NCBI GenBank assembly: GCA_031276015.1 | Contig: JAISNX010000140.1 | Coordinates: 1 to 40,609, forward strand | Direction of reading: 5' to 3' | DNA: 40,609 bases | Origin: Azoarcus sp. | GTDB taxonomy: Bacteria > Pseudomonadota > Gammaproteobacteria > Burkholderiales > Rhodocyclaceae | Part shown: one piece after another, positions 32,963 through 40,609 of the stretch | Layout of the letters: each line of letters begins with the position of its first letter | Numbering within the stretch: the first letter of the stretch is position 1 | Position numbers and translations under genes: made by a program | The notes under the pieces: generated by a model | Database searches by the model: none | The model's input: the letters and a program-made list of their open reading frames with translations, nothing else | Told to the model about the DNA's origin: nothing

Positions 32963-35224
32963 TCAGGGGGTTTCCTTGCTGTCCGGGGTGGCGGTGGCCC
33001 GTTCGTGCCGCCGCCAGAATCGCAGGGCGGGGAAGATGAAGAGGAGCAGCAGCGCGGCGGTCGCGGCGAGGGGCCAGCGCGTGGGGCGGTTCCATTGCAG
33101 GCGGGCCGCCTCGCGCGCGGCGGGGTCGAGCCGCTGGTATTTGAGGGTGTTGCGCACGATGTTGCCGGGCTTGCGGTTGTAGAGCCAGCCGTGCTGGAGC
33201 GAGTAGGCTTTGGGGTGGTGCCAGAATACCCATGGGGCATCGTGCCGGAGGATGTCCGTCATGCGGTCGATGACGGTCTGGCGCTCGGGGCCGTCGGGCA
33301 GGATTTTCATGCGCTCGAAAAGACGGTCGTATTCCGCGTTGCGGTAGTTGGCGGCGTTGTTGCCCTGGCCGTCCGCCTTGCCCTGCGGGCCGTGGAGCAG
33401 GAACAGCAGGTTTTCGGGGTCGGGATAGTCGGCGTTCCAGCCCATGAAGAAGATCTGGGCATTGCCCTGGAGAATCTTCTCCTGAAAGCGGTTCCAGTCC
33501 GTGGTGCGCACGTTGAATTGCACGCCGAGGGCGCGGAACTGTTTTGCCAGCCAGTCGACGACGGCCTTGTCGCCCATGCCGGTGGCGGTGGTGTCGAAGT
33601 TGATGAGGAGGGGTTCGCCGGTCCTGGCGTTGCGCCCGTCTGGCCAGCCTGCGGCGGCCAGGAGCCTTTTGGCGTCGTCCAGGCCGCGACGACGGGGTTT
33701 GCCGTCCTGCCAGGTGTAGATGACGGGGTTGATGCCTGCCTCGCCTTCGTGCGCGCCGAAGATGCCGGGCGGGATGGGCTGCATGGCGGGGATGCCGCGC
33801 CCGTTGAGGAAGATGGAGATGTATTCTTCCACGTCGAGGGCCACGGAAATGGCCTGGCGCAGCAGGCGCGCGTGCTCCCGCGTGGCGGCATCGGCATTGC
33901 CCGCGCCCACCAGCGGGTCGCGCATGTTGAAGCCGAGGTAGAAGATGGAAGGCGAGATGGAGGTGGCCAGCCGGATGCCGCGCGCGCTCATGTCGTCGGA
34001 GAGGGTGACTTCGCCCTGGCTGCCGAGGTTGACGGCCTGGTCGAAGTTGTCGGAGGAAATCCCGGCGGCGTCGTAATAGCCTTGCAGGAACTTGTTCCAA
34101 TAGGGGATGGCTTCGCGCTCGCGGGAGAAAACGATCTTGTCGATGAAGGGCAGGGCCTTGCCGCAGTCTTCCAGCAGCCCCGCTTCGGCATCGCCCGGCG
34201 CGCCTTCGCAGGGGTAGGTGTCGTGGCGGTAGTGGGGGTTTCTCGCCATCGTCATGCGGGCGTTGGGGTTGTTCTCCACCAGCATGTACGGCCCCGTGCC
34301 CATGGGCCAGGCATCCAGCGTCAGGTTGCGCGAGACCATGCCGGGCTGCGAGAAGAAGCGGTCGACCTCGCGGGGGATCGGGCCGAAAAAGGGCATGGAG
34401 AGCCAGTACAGGAATTGCGGGTACAGGCCCTTCAGGGTGATGCGGTAGGTGTAATCGTCCAGCACTTCCACGCCATCGAGGGGAAAGGCGTCGAGGTCGG
34501 GCCACTCGTCCGGATGCGCCGCGATGTGCGCGGACAGTGCGCCGTGCAGGTTCTTGAGGCCCGGCAGGTATTCGGACATCAGTTCGAGAATCGGGGAGTG
34601 CAGGCGGGGATGGGCGAGGCGCTTGATCTGGTAGACGAAGTCCCTGGCGAGCAACTCGCGGCTGCCCTGTTCGGGGAAGTCCGCGGGGCGGCGGATGTCG
34701 GCAAGGTCGGCTTCGGTGAGAGCGGCATATCGGGGCTTGCCGTGCGCATCCAGGGCGAAGGCCGGATGGGGGGCGTAGCGCACGCCGGGGCGGATGCGGA
34801 TGTCGATGACGCTGCGCGCGACAAGCGAAGGGTCGGCGGCGTCGGGCAGTTCGCGCCCGTCCGCCGCGAAGTAACGCACCTGCGGCATGCGCGCGGCCAC
34901 GGCGGGTTCGAGCGCGTAGGGCCGCTTCAGGTAATGGTATTGCAGGGGCGGTTCGACGATCTGGTAGAGGAAAGTGGCTTCGTCTTCGACGAAGGATTGC
35001 ACCGGGTCGAGATGCCGGGGCCGCTCCATGAAGGCGCTGTAGAGGATGTTCTGGCCGCGTTCGCCGATGGGGTGGGGGTCGTTGGGCAGCGGGCCGCAGG
35101 CGGCGAGCGCGAGCACGATCCCCGCGCGAGCCAGGGCGCGGGTAGCAAAAAAGCAACGGATGGGACGGTCTATCGGCACGGGCGCAATTCTGGCAGGTTT
35201 TTGCCCGGAATCGTGATCCGTCAT
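32963..35224 (-). CDS. ABC transporter extracellular solute-binding lipoprotein (SBP family 5)
   Basis: 753 aa; LALAACGPLPND lipobox; RHLDPVQSFVEDEATFLYQIVEPPLQY..., GTGPYMLVENNPNARMTMARNPHY, C-terminal TM anchor. Confidence 0.92.
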   Translation of the reverse strand: MTDHDSGQKPARIAPVPIDRPIRCFFATRALARAGIVLALAACGPLPNDPHPIGERGQNILYSAFMERPRHLDPVQSFVEDEATFLYQIVEPPLQYHYLKRPYALEPAVAARMPQVRYFAADGRELPDAADPSLVARSVIDIRIRPGVRYAPHPAFALDAHGKPRYAALTEADLADIRRPADFPEQGSRELLARDFVYQIKRLAHPRLHSPILELMSEYLPGLKNLHGALSAHIAAHPDEWPDLDAFPLDGVEVLDDYTYRITLKGLYPQFLYWLSMPFFGPIPREVDRFFSQPGMVSRNLTLDAWPMGTGPYMLVENNPNARMTMARNPHYRHDTYPCEGAPGDAEAGLLEDCGKALPFIDKIVFSREREAIPYWNKFLQGYYDAAGISSDNFDQAVNLGSQGEVTLSDDMSARGIRLATSISPSIFYLGFNMRDPLVGAGNADAATREHARLLRQAISVALDVEEYISIFLNGRGIPAMQPIPPGIFGAHEGEAGINPVIYTWQDGKPRRRGLDDAKRLLAAAGWPDGRNARTGEPLLINFDTTATGMGDKAVVDWLAKQFRALGVQFNVRTTDWNRFQEKILQGNAQIFFMGWNADYPDPENLLFLLHGPQGKADGQGNNAANYRNAEYDRLFERMKILPDGPERQTVIDRMTDILRHDAPWVFWHHPKAYSLQHGWLYNRKPGNIVRNTLKYQRLDPAAREAARLQWNRPTRWPLAATAALLLLFIFPALRFWRRHERATATPDSKETP

Positions 35225-35352
35225 GAGCGGGTTTCGGCCAGGCCGTCGCCTGTCACCGCCGCGCCATATGCCGTAATGCGGAATCGGGCTATTGCAGCAC
35301 GGTTTTGGCTATAATCGCGGCTCTCTCTCCCGCCACCTGGAGTTACCGATCC

Positions 35353-36147
35353 ATGGGTTTTCTTGTCGGCAAGCGTATTCTCGTTACCGGCGTGCTGGGC
35401 AACCGCTCGATTGCCTACGGCATCGCCAAGGCCATGCACCGCGAAGGCGCGCAGCTTGCTTTTACTTACCAGAACGAGCGATTCCATGAGCGGGTTGCGA
35501 AGGTGGCGGCCGATTTCGGGAGTTCCCTGCTTTTCCCGCTCGATGTCCAGGATGACAGCCAGATCACGGCACTGTTCGACAGCCTCGGCGAATCATGGGA
35601 TGGCCTGGACGGTCTCGTGCATTCCATCGCCTACGCGCCCAACGAGGCGCTCGACGGCGATTTCCTCGACGGTTTTTCGCGCGAGGCTTTCCGTACCGCG
35701 CTGGAAGTGAGCGTCCATTCCTTTCCGGCACTCGCCAAGGCCGCCAGGCCCTTGATGCGGGGCCGCCAGGGCAGCCTGCTGACGCTCACGTATCTGGGCG
35801 CGGTGCGCACGATGCCCAACTACAACCTGATGGGTTTGGCGAAGGCGGGGTTGGAAGCCTCCGTGCGTTACCTGGCCGCCTGCCTGGGGCCGGAGGGCAC
35901 GCGCGTCAACGCCATTTCCGCCGGGCCGATCAAGACCGTGGCGGCTTCGGGCATCGGCAGCTTCAACAAGCTGCTGTCGTTCAACGCGCACAACGCGCCC
36001 CTGCGCCGCAATGTGACCATCGACGAAGTCGGCAACGCCGCCGCCTTCGTCTGTTCGGATCTGGCAAGCGGCATTACCGGCGAGATTCTCTACGTCGATG
36101 CCGGGTTCAACACCACGGCGCTCGGCAACGCCCAACCGCTTTCCTGA
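35353..36147 (+). CDS. fabI: enoyl-[acyl-carrier-protein] reductase [NADH] FabI
   Basis: [44 protein letters not shown]..., [41 protein letters not shown]. Confidence 0.96.
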   Translation: MGFLVGKRILVTGVLGNRSIAYGIAKAMHREGAQLAFTYQNERFHERVAKVAADFGSSLLFPLDVQDDSQITALFDSLGESWDGLDGLVHSIAYAPNEALDGDFLDGFSREAFRTALEVSVHSFPALAKAARPLMRGRQGSLLTLTYLGAVRTMPNYNLMGLAKAGLEASVRYLAACLGPEGTRVNAISAGPIKTVAASGIGSFNKLLSFNAHNAPLRRNVTIDEVGNAAAFVCSDLASGITGEILYVDAGFNTTALGNAQPLS

Positions 36148-36158
36148 CGCGCCTCCGA

Positions 36159-37193
36159 CTACATTCCCCTCCCTGCCGCCGCACCTGAGGCGGCGGGGAG
36201 GTGGGGCGGTGGTAATGGAAAGACTTGGGTTTCCTTCCTCCGATTTTCTTTCCTTCGATCACTATGGCGTCGGTCAGATCGGGGTGGCGGCAAAACCGGA
36301 GTTGCTGCCTCCCATCGGCGCTCGAAAACTGCGGTGATCGGATAAAGCAGGGTGGTGCCGAACCGTCTTTTGCCCTTTTTGGAGTATCTTGATAGAAGGT
36401 AAGCGGATGTCTTGTGCACATCGTACCCATCACGGTAATGCTGCACCCAGGCATAGTTGTTGTCCAGGGAGACTATTTTCCAGATGGGCTTGAAATCATC
36501 ATAATATCTCAACATTATTTTTACCCCGTTCTCCGCCAGTTTCTTACAACGATCAACGCATTCAGCATGGTCTTCCTGGAATTTTTCTAGTTTTGCTCCG
36601 CTGCTGTTCGCCCTTTCCTTGAATAAGGGTGATGCTGGGTTCAGCAAGAGAATCAGGACTATTCCCTTAAAATATGCCAGCTTCTCATGCAAGGGAGAAC
36701 CAGGTTTTCCGAAGGTATCCCAGCCTGTAACACCCAGAATGCGAAGGATTTTCGGATCGGTTCCGTCGTCCCTGATTCTCTCTGCAAAATCCTTCCATGC
36801 TTCGGTAAGGCTGGTATGGCTGGCCTTATGGGTCTTGTCTTCATCATACCTTATAGAGCGATGAATTCCCATGTCGTCAAGTATGCCGATTTTGCGTCGT
36901 GCCTCTTCAAGACTACGTTCAAGCTCGGCGATACGTTTATGATAGCGCTTCTTCAATAAAATAAGGATTAGCGTAAATATTCCGAACACCACGAAAAACA
37001 ACACGGTAACGCTGATGGATTGAAAAAGAAATCCTGCAAGCGCTGCAAATGGTGCTCCAACTTTCAGCACGGTTGTTGCGTAAGAATTAATCGTCTCAGC
37101 GATAAGCTTCCCGATCTCTGCGCGAGTCTTTTGGATTCCTACACGTTTCTCCTCCTCCGTCCTACCTTCTTCTTTGGCAGTATTCTGCTCCAT
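36159..37193 (-). CDS. two-TM membrane protein with C-terminal soluble domain (possible DUF5919/PLD-like fold), low-GC accessory gene, unusual C-terminal tail
   Basis: 344 aa; TM pair APFAALAGFLFQSISVTVLFFVVFGIFTLILILL; coiled coil; PKILRILGVTGWDTFGKPGSPLHEKLAYFKGIVLILLLNPASPLFKERANSS...; SD GGAGGA 5 nt before ATG; AT-richer than neighbours. Confidence 0.7.
   Translation of the reverse strand: MEQNTAKEEGRTEEEKRVGIQKTRAEIGKLIAETINSYATTVLKVGAPFAALAGFLFQSISVTVLFFVVFGIFTLILILLKKRYHKRIAELERSLEEARRKIGILDDMGIHRSIRYDEDKTHKASHTSLTEAWKDFAERIRDDGTDPKILRILGVTGWDTFGKPGSPLHEKLAYFKGIVLILLLNPASPLFKERANSSGAKLEKFQEDHAECVDRCKKLAENGVKIMLRYYDDFKPIWKIVSLDNNYAWVQHYRDGYDVHKTSAYLLSRYSKKGKRRFGTTLLYPITAVFERRWEAATPVLPPPRSDRRHSDRRKENRRKETQVFPLPPPHLPAASGAAAGRGM
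36168..36201 (+). terminator. strong GC-rich hairpin downstream of fabI
   Basis: CCTCCCTGCCGCC / GGCGGCGGGGAGG, 13-bp stem with one non-Watson-Crick pair, 8-nt loop, 20 nt after fabI stop; no clear U-tract. Confidence 0.5.
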
Positions 37194-37271
37194 GTATTCC
37201 TCCCCCCCATATCCGTTCTGCTACCTGGCAGGATGAAAGTCTTTATGTGTTTCATTCATCCGCTTTTATTT

Positions 37272-37583
37272 TCATCCTCCCCCATACATTTTCGCCATTT
37301 TCGCCATTTCCGCCGATTCTGCCTCTTCATCTTTCGACGTCATAATTTCATCATCGGGCGGCTCATAGGCTTCTTCAAGTTCATTATGCAGAATCAGATA
37401 TTCCCCAAGTTCATCACGCAGAATCCGCTCGTTAGTCATGACCATCTGTACCTGTGGTTCCTGTTCCTTCGCGTGAAGCTTGCCTATTTTGTCAGCAATG
37501 CCATCTACAGGTATCAGTATGCTCACCACTATCGCAGCCAATATGGCAATCAAGCTTGTCGCACTGAACGTAGCCAAGTCCAT
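37272..37583 (-). CDS. small single-TM protein with acidic, charged C-terminal tail
   Basis: MDLATFSATSLIAILAAIVVSILIPVDGIADKIGKLHAKEQEPQVQMVMTNERILRDELGEYLILHNELEEAYEPPDDEIMTSKDEEAESAEMAKMAKMYGGG; SD GGAGGGG just upstream of ATG at 37583. Confidence 0.65.
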   Translation of the reverse strand: MDLATFSATSLIAILAAIVVSILIPVDGIADKIGKLHAKEQEPQVQMVMTNERILRDELGEYLILHNELEEAYEPPDDEIMTSKDEEAESAEMAKMAKMYGGG

Positions 37584-37671
37584 CGCACCCCTCCAACAAA
37601 AAAGTTCATCAACACGCAGGCCCTGCAACCCTGCAACCAGACCTGTCCGTAGCGGTCGAGTAGCGGACACT

Positions 37672-37701
37672 ATCATACTGACCATACGAAGTGCAAGTCA
37701 A
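37672..37701 (-). promoter_or_regulatory. sigma70-like promoter for the two-gene membrane module
   Basis: On the minus strand TTGACT - 18 nt - TATGAT, about 90 nt upstream of the 37583 start codon. Confidence 0.5.
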
Positions 37702-37920
37702 GTGCATAGATTGCGCGCGATTTGCTCGCATTCTCGTATGGGTTCTGCTTGCCAACGGACAGAAAAATATCCATGATCGAGGCCGCATCCCTGTGTGGGA
37801 TCACCGCAACGATCTTTTTGATCAACTGGTTGTGACTTGTCTGGATGATAGTTCGGCTGAGAAATTTCTTTGCTATTCCAAGACGGCACAGGACTGTCTG
37901 AACAGGCAACGGCAATTTCG

Positions 37921-39135
37921 ATGAATCACGCTCCCTCTACACTCGACATCCTGTCTCTCGTCATCCATGGCGACGTGGATGCTGCGCATCCGGAACTGAA
38001 CGACACGGCGCTGGCTCCGGCCATTCACACGGCTTCCACCTACAGCGCCCGGACTTCCGGCGAATTCGCCGCCATGGCGAACGCACCGCGTCACCCGCGC
38101 TACTACGCCCGCTACGGCAATCCCACGCAGGCGCGTTGCGAACGGCTCATTGCCCGCCTGGAAAACGCGGAATCCGCGCTGTTGTGCGCCTCCGGCATGG
38201 GCGCAATGAGCACATCCCTGCTCTCGCTGGTGAAAGCGGGCGAGCACATCGTGGCGCAAACCGCGCATTACATGGGCACGGCCCAACTCCTGACCGATCT
38301 CCTGCCGGGCATGGGGGTGGAAGTCACGCTCGTCGACCAGCGCGACGCCGAAGCTTTTTGCAAGGCCGCGCGCCCGAACACCAAGCTGATGGTCGTGGAG
38401 ACGCCCTCCAATCCAACCCTGGCGCTCACCGACCTTGCCGCCGTCGCCCGTTTCGCGCGCGAACGCGGCATCCTCACCCTGGCCGACAACACCTTCGCCT
38501 CGCCCATCAACCAGCGCCCGCGCGATTTCGGCATCGACCTCGTTCTGCACAGCGCCACCAAATACCTGGGCGGGCACAGCGACCTGATTGCGGGTGTCGT
38601 CTGCGGCGACGCCGACATCATCGAGAAAATCTGGAAACGCTCGATCATGCTGGGCACGAATGTAAGCCCCTTCACCGCTTTCCTGCTCCTGCGCGGCCTG
38701 CGCACCCTGCCGTTGAGGGTCGCGCGCCAGAACGAAAACGCGCTGGCGCTGGCGCGCTTCCTGCAAGAACATCCGGCCATCGCGCAAGTGCATTATCCGG
38801 CGCTGGAAACCCATCCGCAGCACGCGCTTTTCCAGCGCCAGATGCGGCACGGCGGCGGCGTGCTGAGCGCCGAATTCAAGGGCGGCGCGCAGACGGGGTA
38901 CGAAACGGCGAAACGCTTCGCCGCCTCGCTCAAGCTCGCCCGGCACGCGGTGAGCCTGGGCGGCGTCGAAACGCTGGTGGTGCATGCGGCCTCCATGTGG
39001 GAAGCCTCGCTCAGCCCCGAAAACATGCAAAAAGCCGGGATTTCCCCCACGCTCGTGCGCATCGCCGCCGGGCTGGAAAACGTCGCCGACCTGCGCGCGG
39101 ACATGACGATGGCGCTGGAGGCGGCGGCGGGATAG
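37921..39135 (+). CDS. trans-sulfuration family PLP-dependent enzyme (cystathionine gamma-synthase / methionine gamma-lyase type)
   Basis: YARYGNPTQARCERLIARLENAESALLCASGMGAMSTSLLSLVKAGEHIVA..., VETPSNPTLALTDLAAVA, LADNTFASPINQRPRDFGIDLVLHSATKYLGGHSDLIAG. Confidence 0.92.
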   Translation: MNHAPSTLDILSLVIHGDVDAAHPELNDTALAPAIHTASTYSARTSGEFAAMANAPRHPRYYARYGNPTQARCERLIARLENAESALLCASGMGAMSTSLLSLVKAGEHIVAQTAHYMGTAQLLTDLLPGMGVEVTLVDQRDAEAFCKAARPNTKLMVVETPSNPTLALTDLAAVARFARERGILTLADNTFASPINQRPRDFGIDLVLHSATKYLGGHSDLIAGVVCGDADIIEKIWKRSIMLGTNVSPFTAFLLLRGLRTLPLRVARQNENALALARFLQEHPAIAQVHYPALETHPQHALFQRQMRHGGGVLSAEFKGGAQTGYETAKRFAASLKLARHAVSLGGVETLVVHAASMWEASLSPENMQKAGISPTLVRIAAGLENVADLRADMTMALEAAAG

Positions 39136-39171
39136 GGGCCTTCTGGCTTGTCCTTGCGGTGAATCGGGCGC

Positions 39172-39330
39172 TTAGAGCAGATCAACAAATTGAAGCCCAA
39201 AGAGAACCGCCGTCATTGCGAGGCCCGAAGGGCCGTGGCAATCCAGTAAGCCGTGTGGATTGCCACGTCGCTTCGCTCCTCGCAATGACGATCAGTCTGA
39301 CATGAGCCTCATAAAGTTGATTTGCTCTAA
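39172..39330 (+). mobile_element. MITE-like element copy C (most intact)
   Basis: TTAGAGCAGATCAACAAATTGAAGCCCAAAGAGAACCGCCGTCATTGCGAG...CTCGCAATGACGATCAGTCTGACATGAGCCTCATAAAGTTGATTTGCTCTAA; 15-bp terminal inverted repeats with one mismatch. Confidence 0.85.
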
Positions 39331-39349
39331 TCTCCGCATGATTTACGGA

Positions 39350-39567
39350 GAAAATGCGGCATCTGGCAGATCGAGGACTGGCCCAACCGGCCAACTGCCT
39401 GATCGACGGCTTCGAGGGCAAACTCACCAGCAGCAAGTGGGCGGCCATCGCCAAGTGCTCGCCCGATAACCGCGCTACGCGACATCACGCAATTGCTGGA
39501 ACTGGATGTGCTGGAGAAGTCGCCCGGTGGTGGGCGCAGCACGGGCTACGAACTGGCGGAGCGATGA
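39350..39567 (+). pseudogene. Fic-family protein remnant (N-terminal fragment fused to C-terminal winged helix, catalytic core deleted, frameshifted)
   Basis: One frame gives IWQIEDWPN (Fic/DUF4172-like N-terminus); another gives LIDGFEGKLTSSKWAAIAKCSPD; after one extra A the frame shifts to ALRDITQLLELDVLEKSPGGGRSTGYELAER*, the typical C-terminal Fic winged helix. No HPFxxGNGR core. Confidence 0.7.
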
Positions 39568-40277
39568 GTGATTACAATTTGTCCGGCGAGCGGTTCGTTC
39601 GCGGCATTTGGGAGGAAACAAGGCATGCGGCATCTTTTTTATCGAAACCTGGCGAGCGTGATCCTGGCGGTTTTCCTCGTGGGCGGAAACGCGGCTTGCA
39701 CTGGGAGGACGGGCATTTCGACGTTTCCGGGTTTCGGGAGGGCGACATTATTTTCCAGTCCTCCCTTTCCTCGCAGAGCAAGGCGATTGAATTGGCGACG
39801 CATTCCCGTTATTCCCACTGCGGCATTGTCCTGAAGATCGGGAAACAGTTTTATGTCTACGAAGCCGTCGGGCCTGTGCGTTATCTGCCGTTGCAGGAAT
39901 GGATCGCGCTCGGCAAGGGTGGCCGGTACGCGCTCAAGAGGCTGAAAAACGCCGATACCATTCTGACGGCGGAAGCGATCGGCAAAATCAGGAAGGCCGG
40001 AGAATACTTCAAGGGCAAGCCTTACGATTCTACTTTTGGCTGGGGCGATGAACGTATTTATTGTTCCGAACTCGTCCATAAAATCTATTCCCGCGCCCTG
40101 GGACTGGAAGTGGGGAAAATCCGTCGACTTGGCGACTTCGATTTGACACACCCGTCCGTGCGGGAAGAATTGCGCGAACGCTATGGGGAAAACATTCCGC
40201 TGAACGAACCTGTTGTTTCGCCGCAGGATGTTTTTGAAAGCGATCTGCTTGTTTCGGTCGGGGGGAATGGCAGATAG
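39564..40277 (+). CDS. YiiX/YebB-like NlpC/P60-superfamily hydrolase, likely N-terminally frameshifted (native start probably 39625)
   Basis: FREGDIIFQSSLSSQSKAIELATHSRYSHCGIVLKIGKQFYVYEAVGPVRYLPLQEWIALGKGGRYALKRLK..., YDSTFGWGDERIYCSELVHKIY. SD GGAGGA (39611) and signal peptide MRHLFYRNLASVILAVFLVGGNAAC lie in another frame. Confidence 0.75.
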   Translation: MSDYNLSGERFVRGIWEETRHAASFLSKPGERDPGGFPRGRKRGLHWEDGHFDVSGFREGDIIFQSSLSSQSKAIELATHSRYSHCGIVLKIGKQFYVYEAVGPVRYLPLQEWIALGKGGRYALKRLKNADTILTAEAIGKIRKAGEYFKGKPYDSTFGWGDERIYCSELVHKIYSRALGLEVGKIRRLGDFDLTHPSVREELRERYGENIPLNEPVVSPQDVFESDLLVSVGGNGR

Positions 40278-40409
40278 CGGGCGATGGGATGTGGATGGCG
40301 GTCGATTTCCGGAATTTCAGGCCGGGGGCGGGTCACGACCGCAAAACAGCCGGAGTCACAACCGCGTGATCGCGGTGCTGGGGACGGCGGGGCAATCGCC
40401 ATTTAATCG

Positions 40410-40481
40410 CCATTGCGAGGCGCGCCAGCGCCGTGGCAATCCATGCGGCCTGTGGATTGCCGCGCTTCGCTCGCAATGACG
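40410..40481. repeat. core palindromic repeat (copy G)
   Basis: CCATTGCGAGGCGCGCCAGCGCCGTGGCAATCCATGCGGCCTGTGGATTGCCGCGCTTCGCTCGCAATGACG. Confidence 0.75.
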
Positions 40482-40513
40482 AGGGATTGAGGCATTGCGG
40501 CACCATCCATGCC

Positions 40514-40550
40514 CGTCATTGCGAGGCGCGCAGTGCCGTGGCAATCCGTT
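40514..40550. repeat. half core repeat (copy H)
   Basis: CGTCATTGCGAGGCGCGCAGTGCCGTGGCAATCCG; only the left arm is present. Confidence 0.6.
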
Positions 40551-40609
40551 CGTCGTACCGGCTTGCTTTCCGACACGTTTCCCCGTGGTCGCACTGGCGA
40601 CTGACTCAA

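Noticed and set aside
30540-35156. 1538-aa minus-strand ORF and the 1254-aa plus-strand ORF 31550..35314
   Set aside because: Out-of-frame shadows of the ABC transporter genes: compositionally extreme (Arg/Pro/His-rich or Gly/Glu/Val-rich), no domain signatures, while the 753/325/471-aa ORFs have clear family motifs.

Overview
This is a high-GC chromosomal window. The conserved order ndk-rlmN-pilF-rodZ-ispG-hisS-yfgM-bamB-der-hfq-hflX-hflK-hflC-DUF2065-hisZ-purA points to a betaproteobacterium, probably Rhodocyclales-like. The core backbone looks ordinary, and the interest is in the accessory material between the conserved blocks. (1) A low-GC two-gene membrane-protein module (about 36.3-37.7 kb) lies between fabI and a trans-sulfuration PLP enzyme gene, with a good sigma70-like promoter and strong Shine-Dalgarno (SD) sites; I do not recognise it as a described system. 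(2) A divergent HTH-regulator / AAA+ ATPase pair (4.2-5.9 kb) shares an intergenic region with inverted and tandem repeats. (3) A scar between purA and an ATPase-less peptide ABC transporter operon holds one type I-E-like CRISPR repeat followed directly by the C-terminal tail of a type I restriction specificity subunit (HsdS). (4) A MITE-like family has three long copies with TTAGAGCA...TGCTCTAA ends that enclose a palindrome also found as stand-alone copies. One long copy abuts a truncated IS630-type transposase. (5) An internally deleted Fic gene remnant lies beside a YiiX-like hydrolase gene whose signal peptide is in a different frame. A long LTA-synthase/sulfatase-family CDS at the left edge (1..2021, minus) is missing from the ORF track because it runs off the window. 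All calls come from reading the sequence and recalling protein families; no database search was run.
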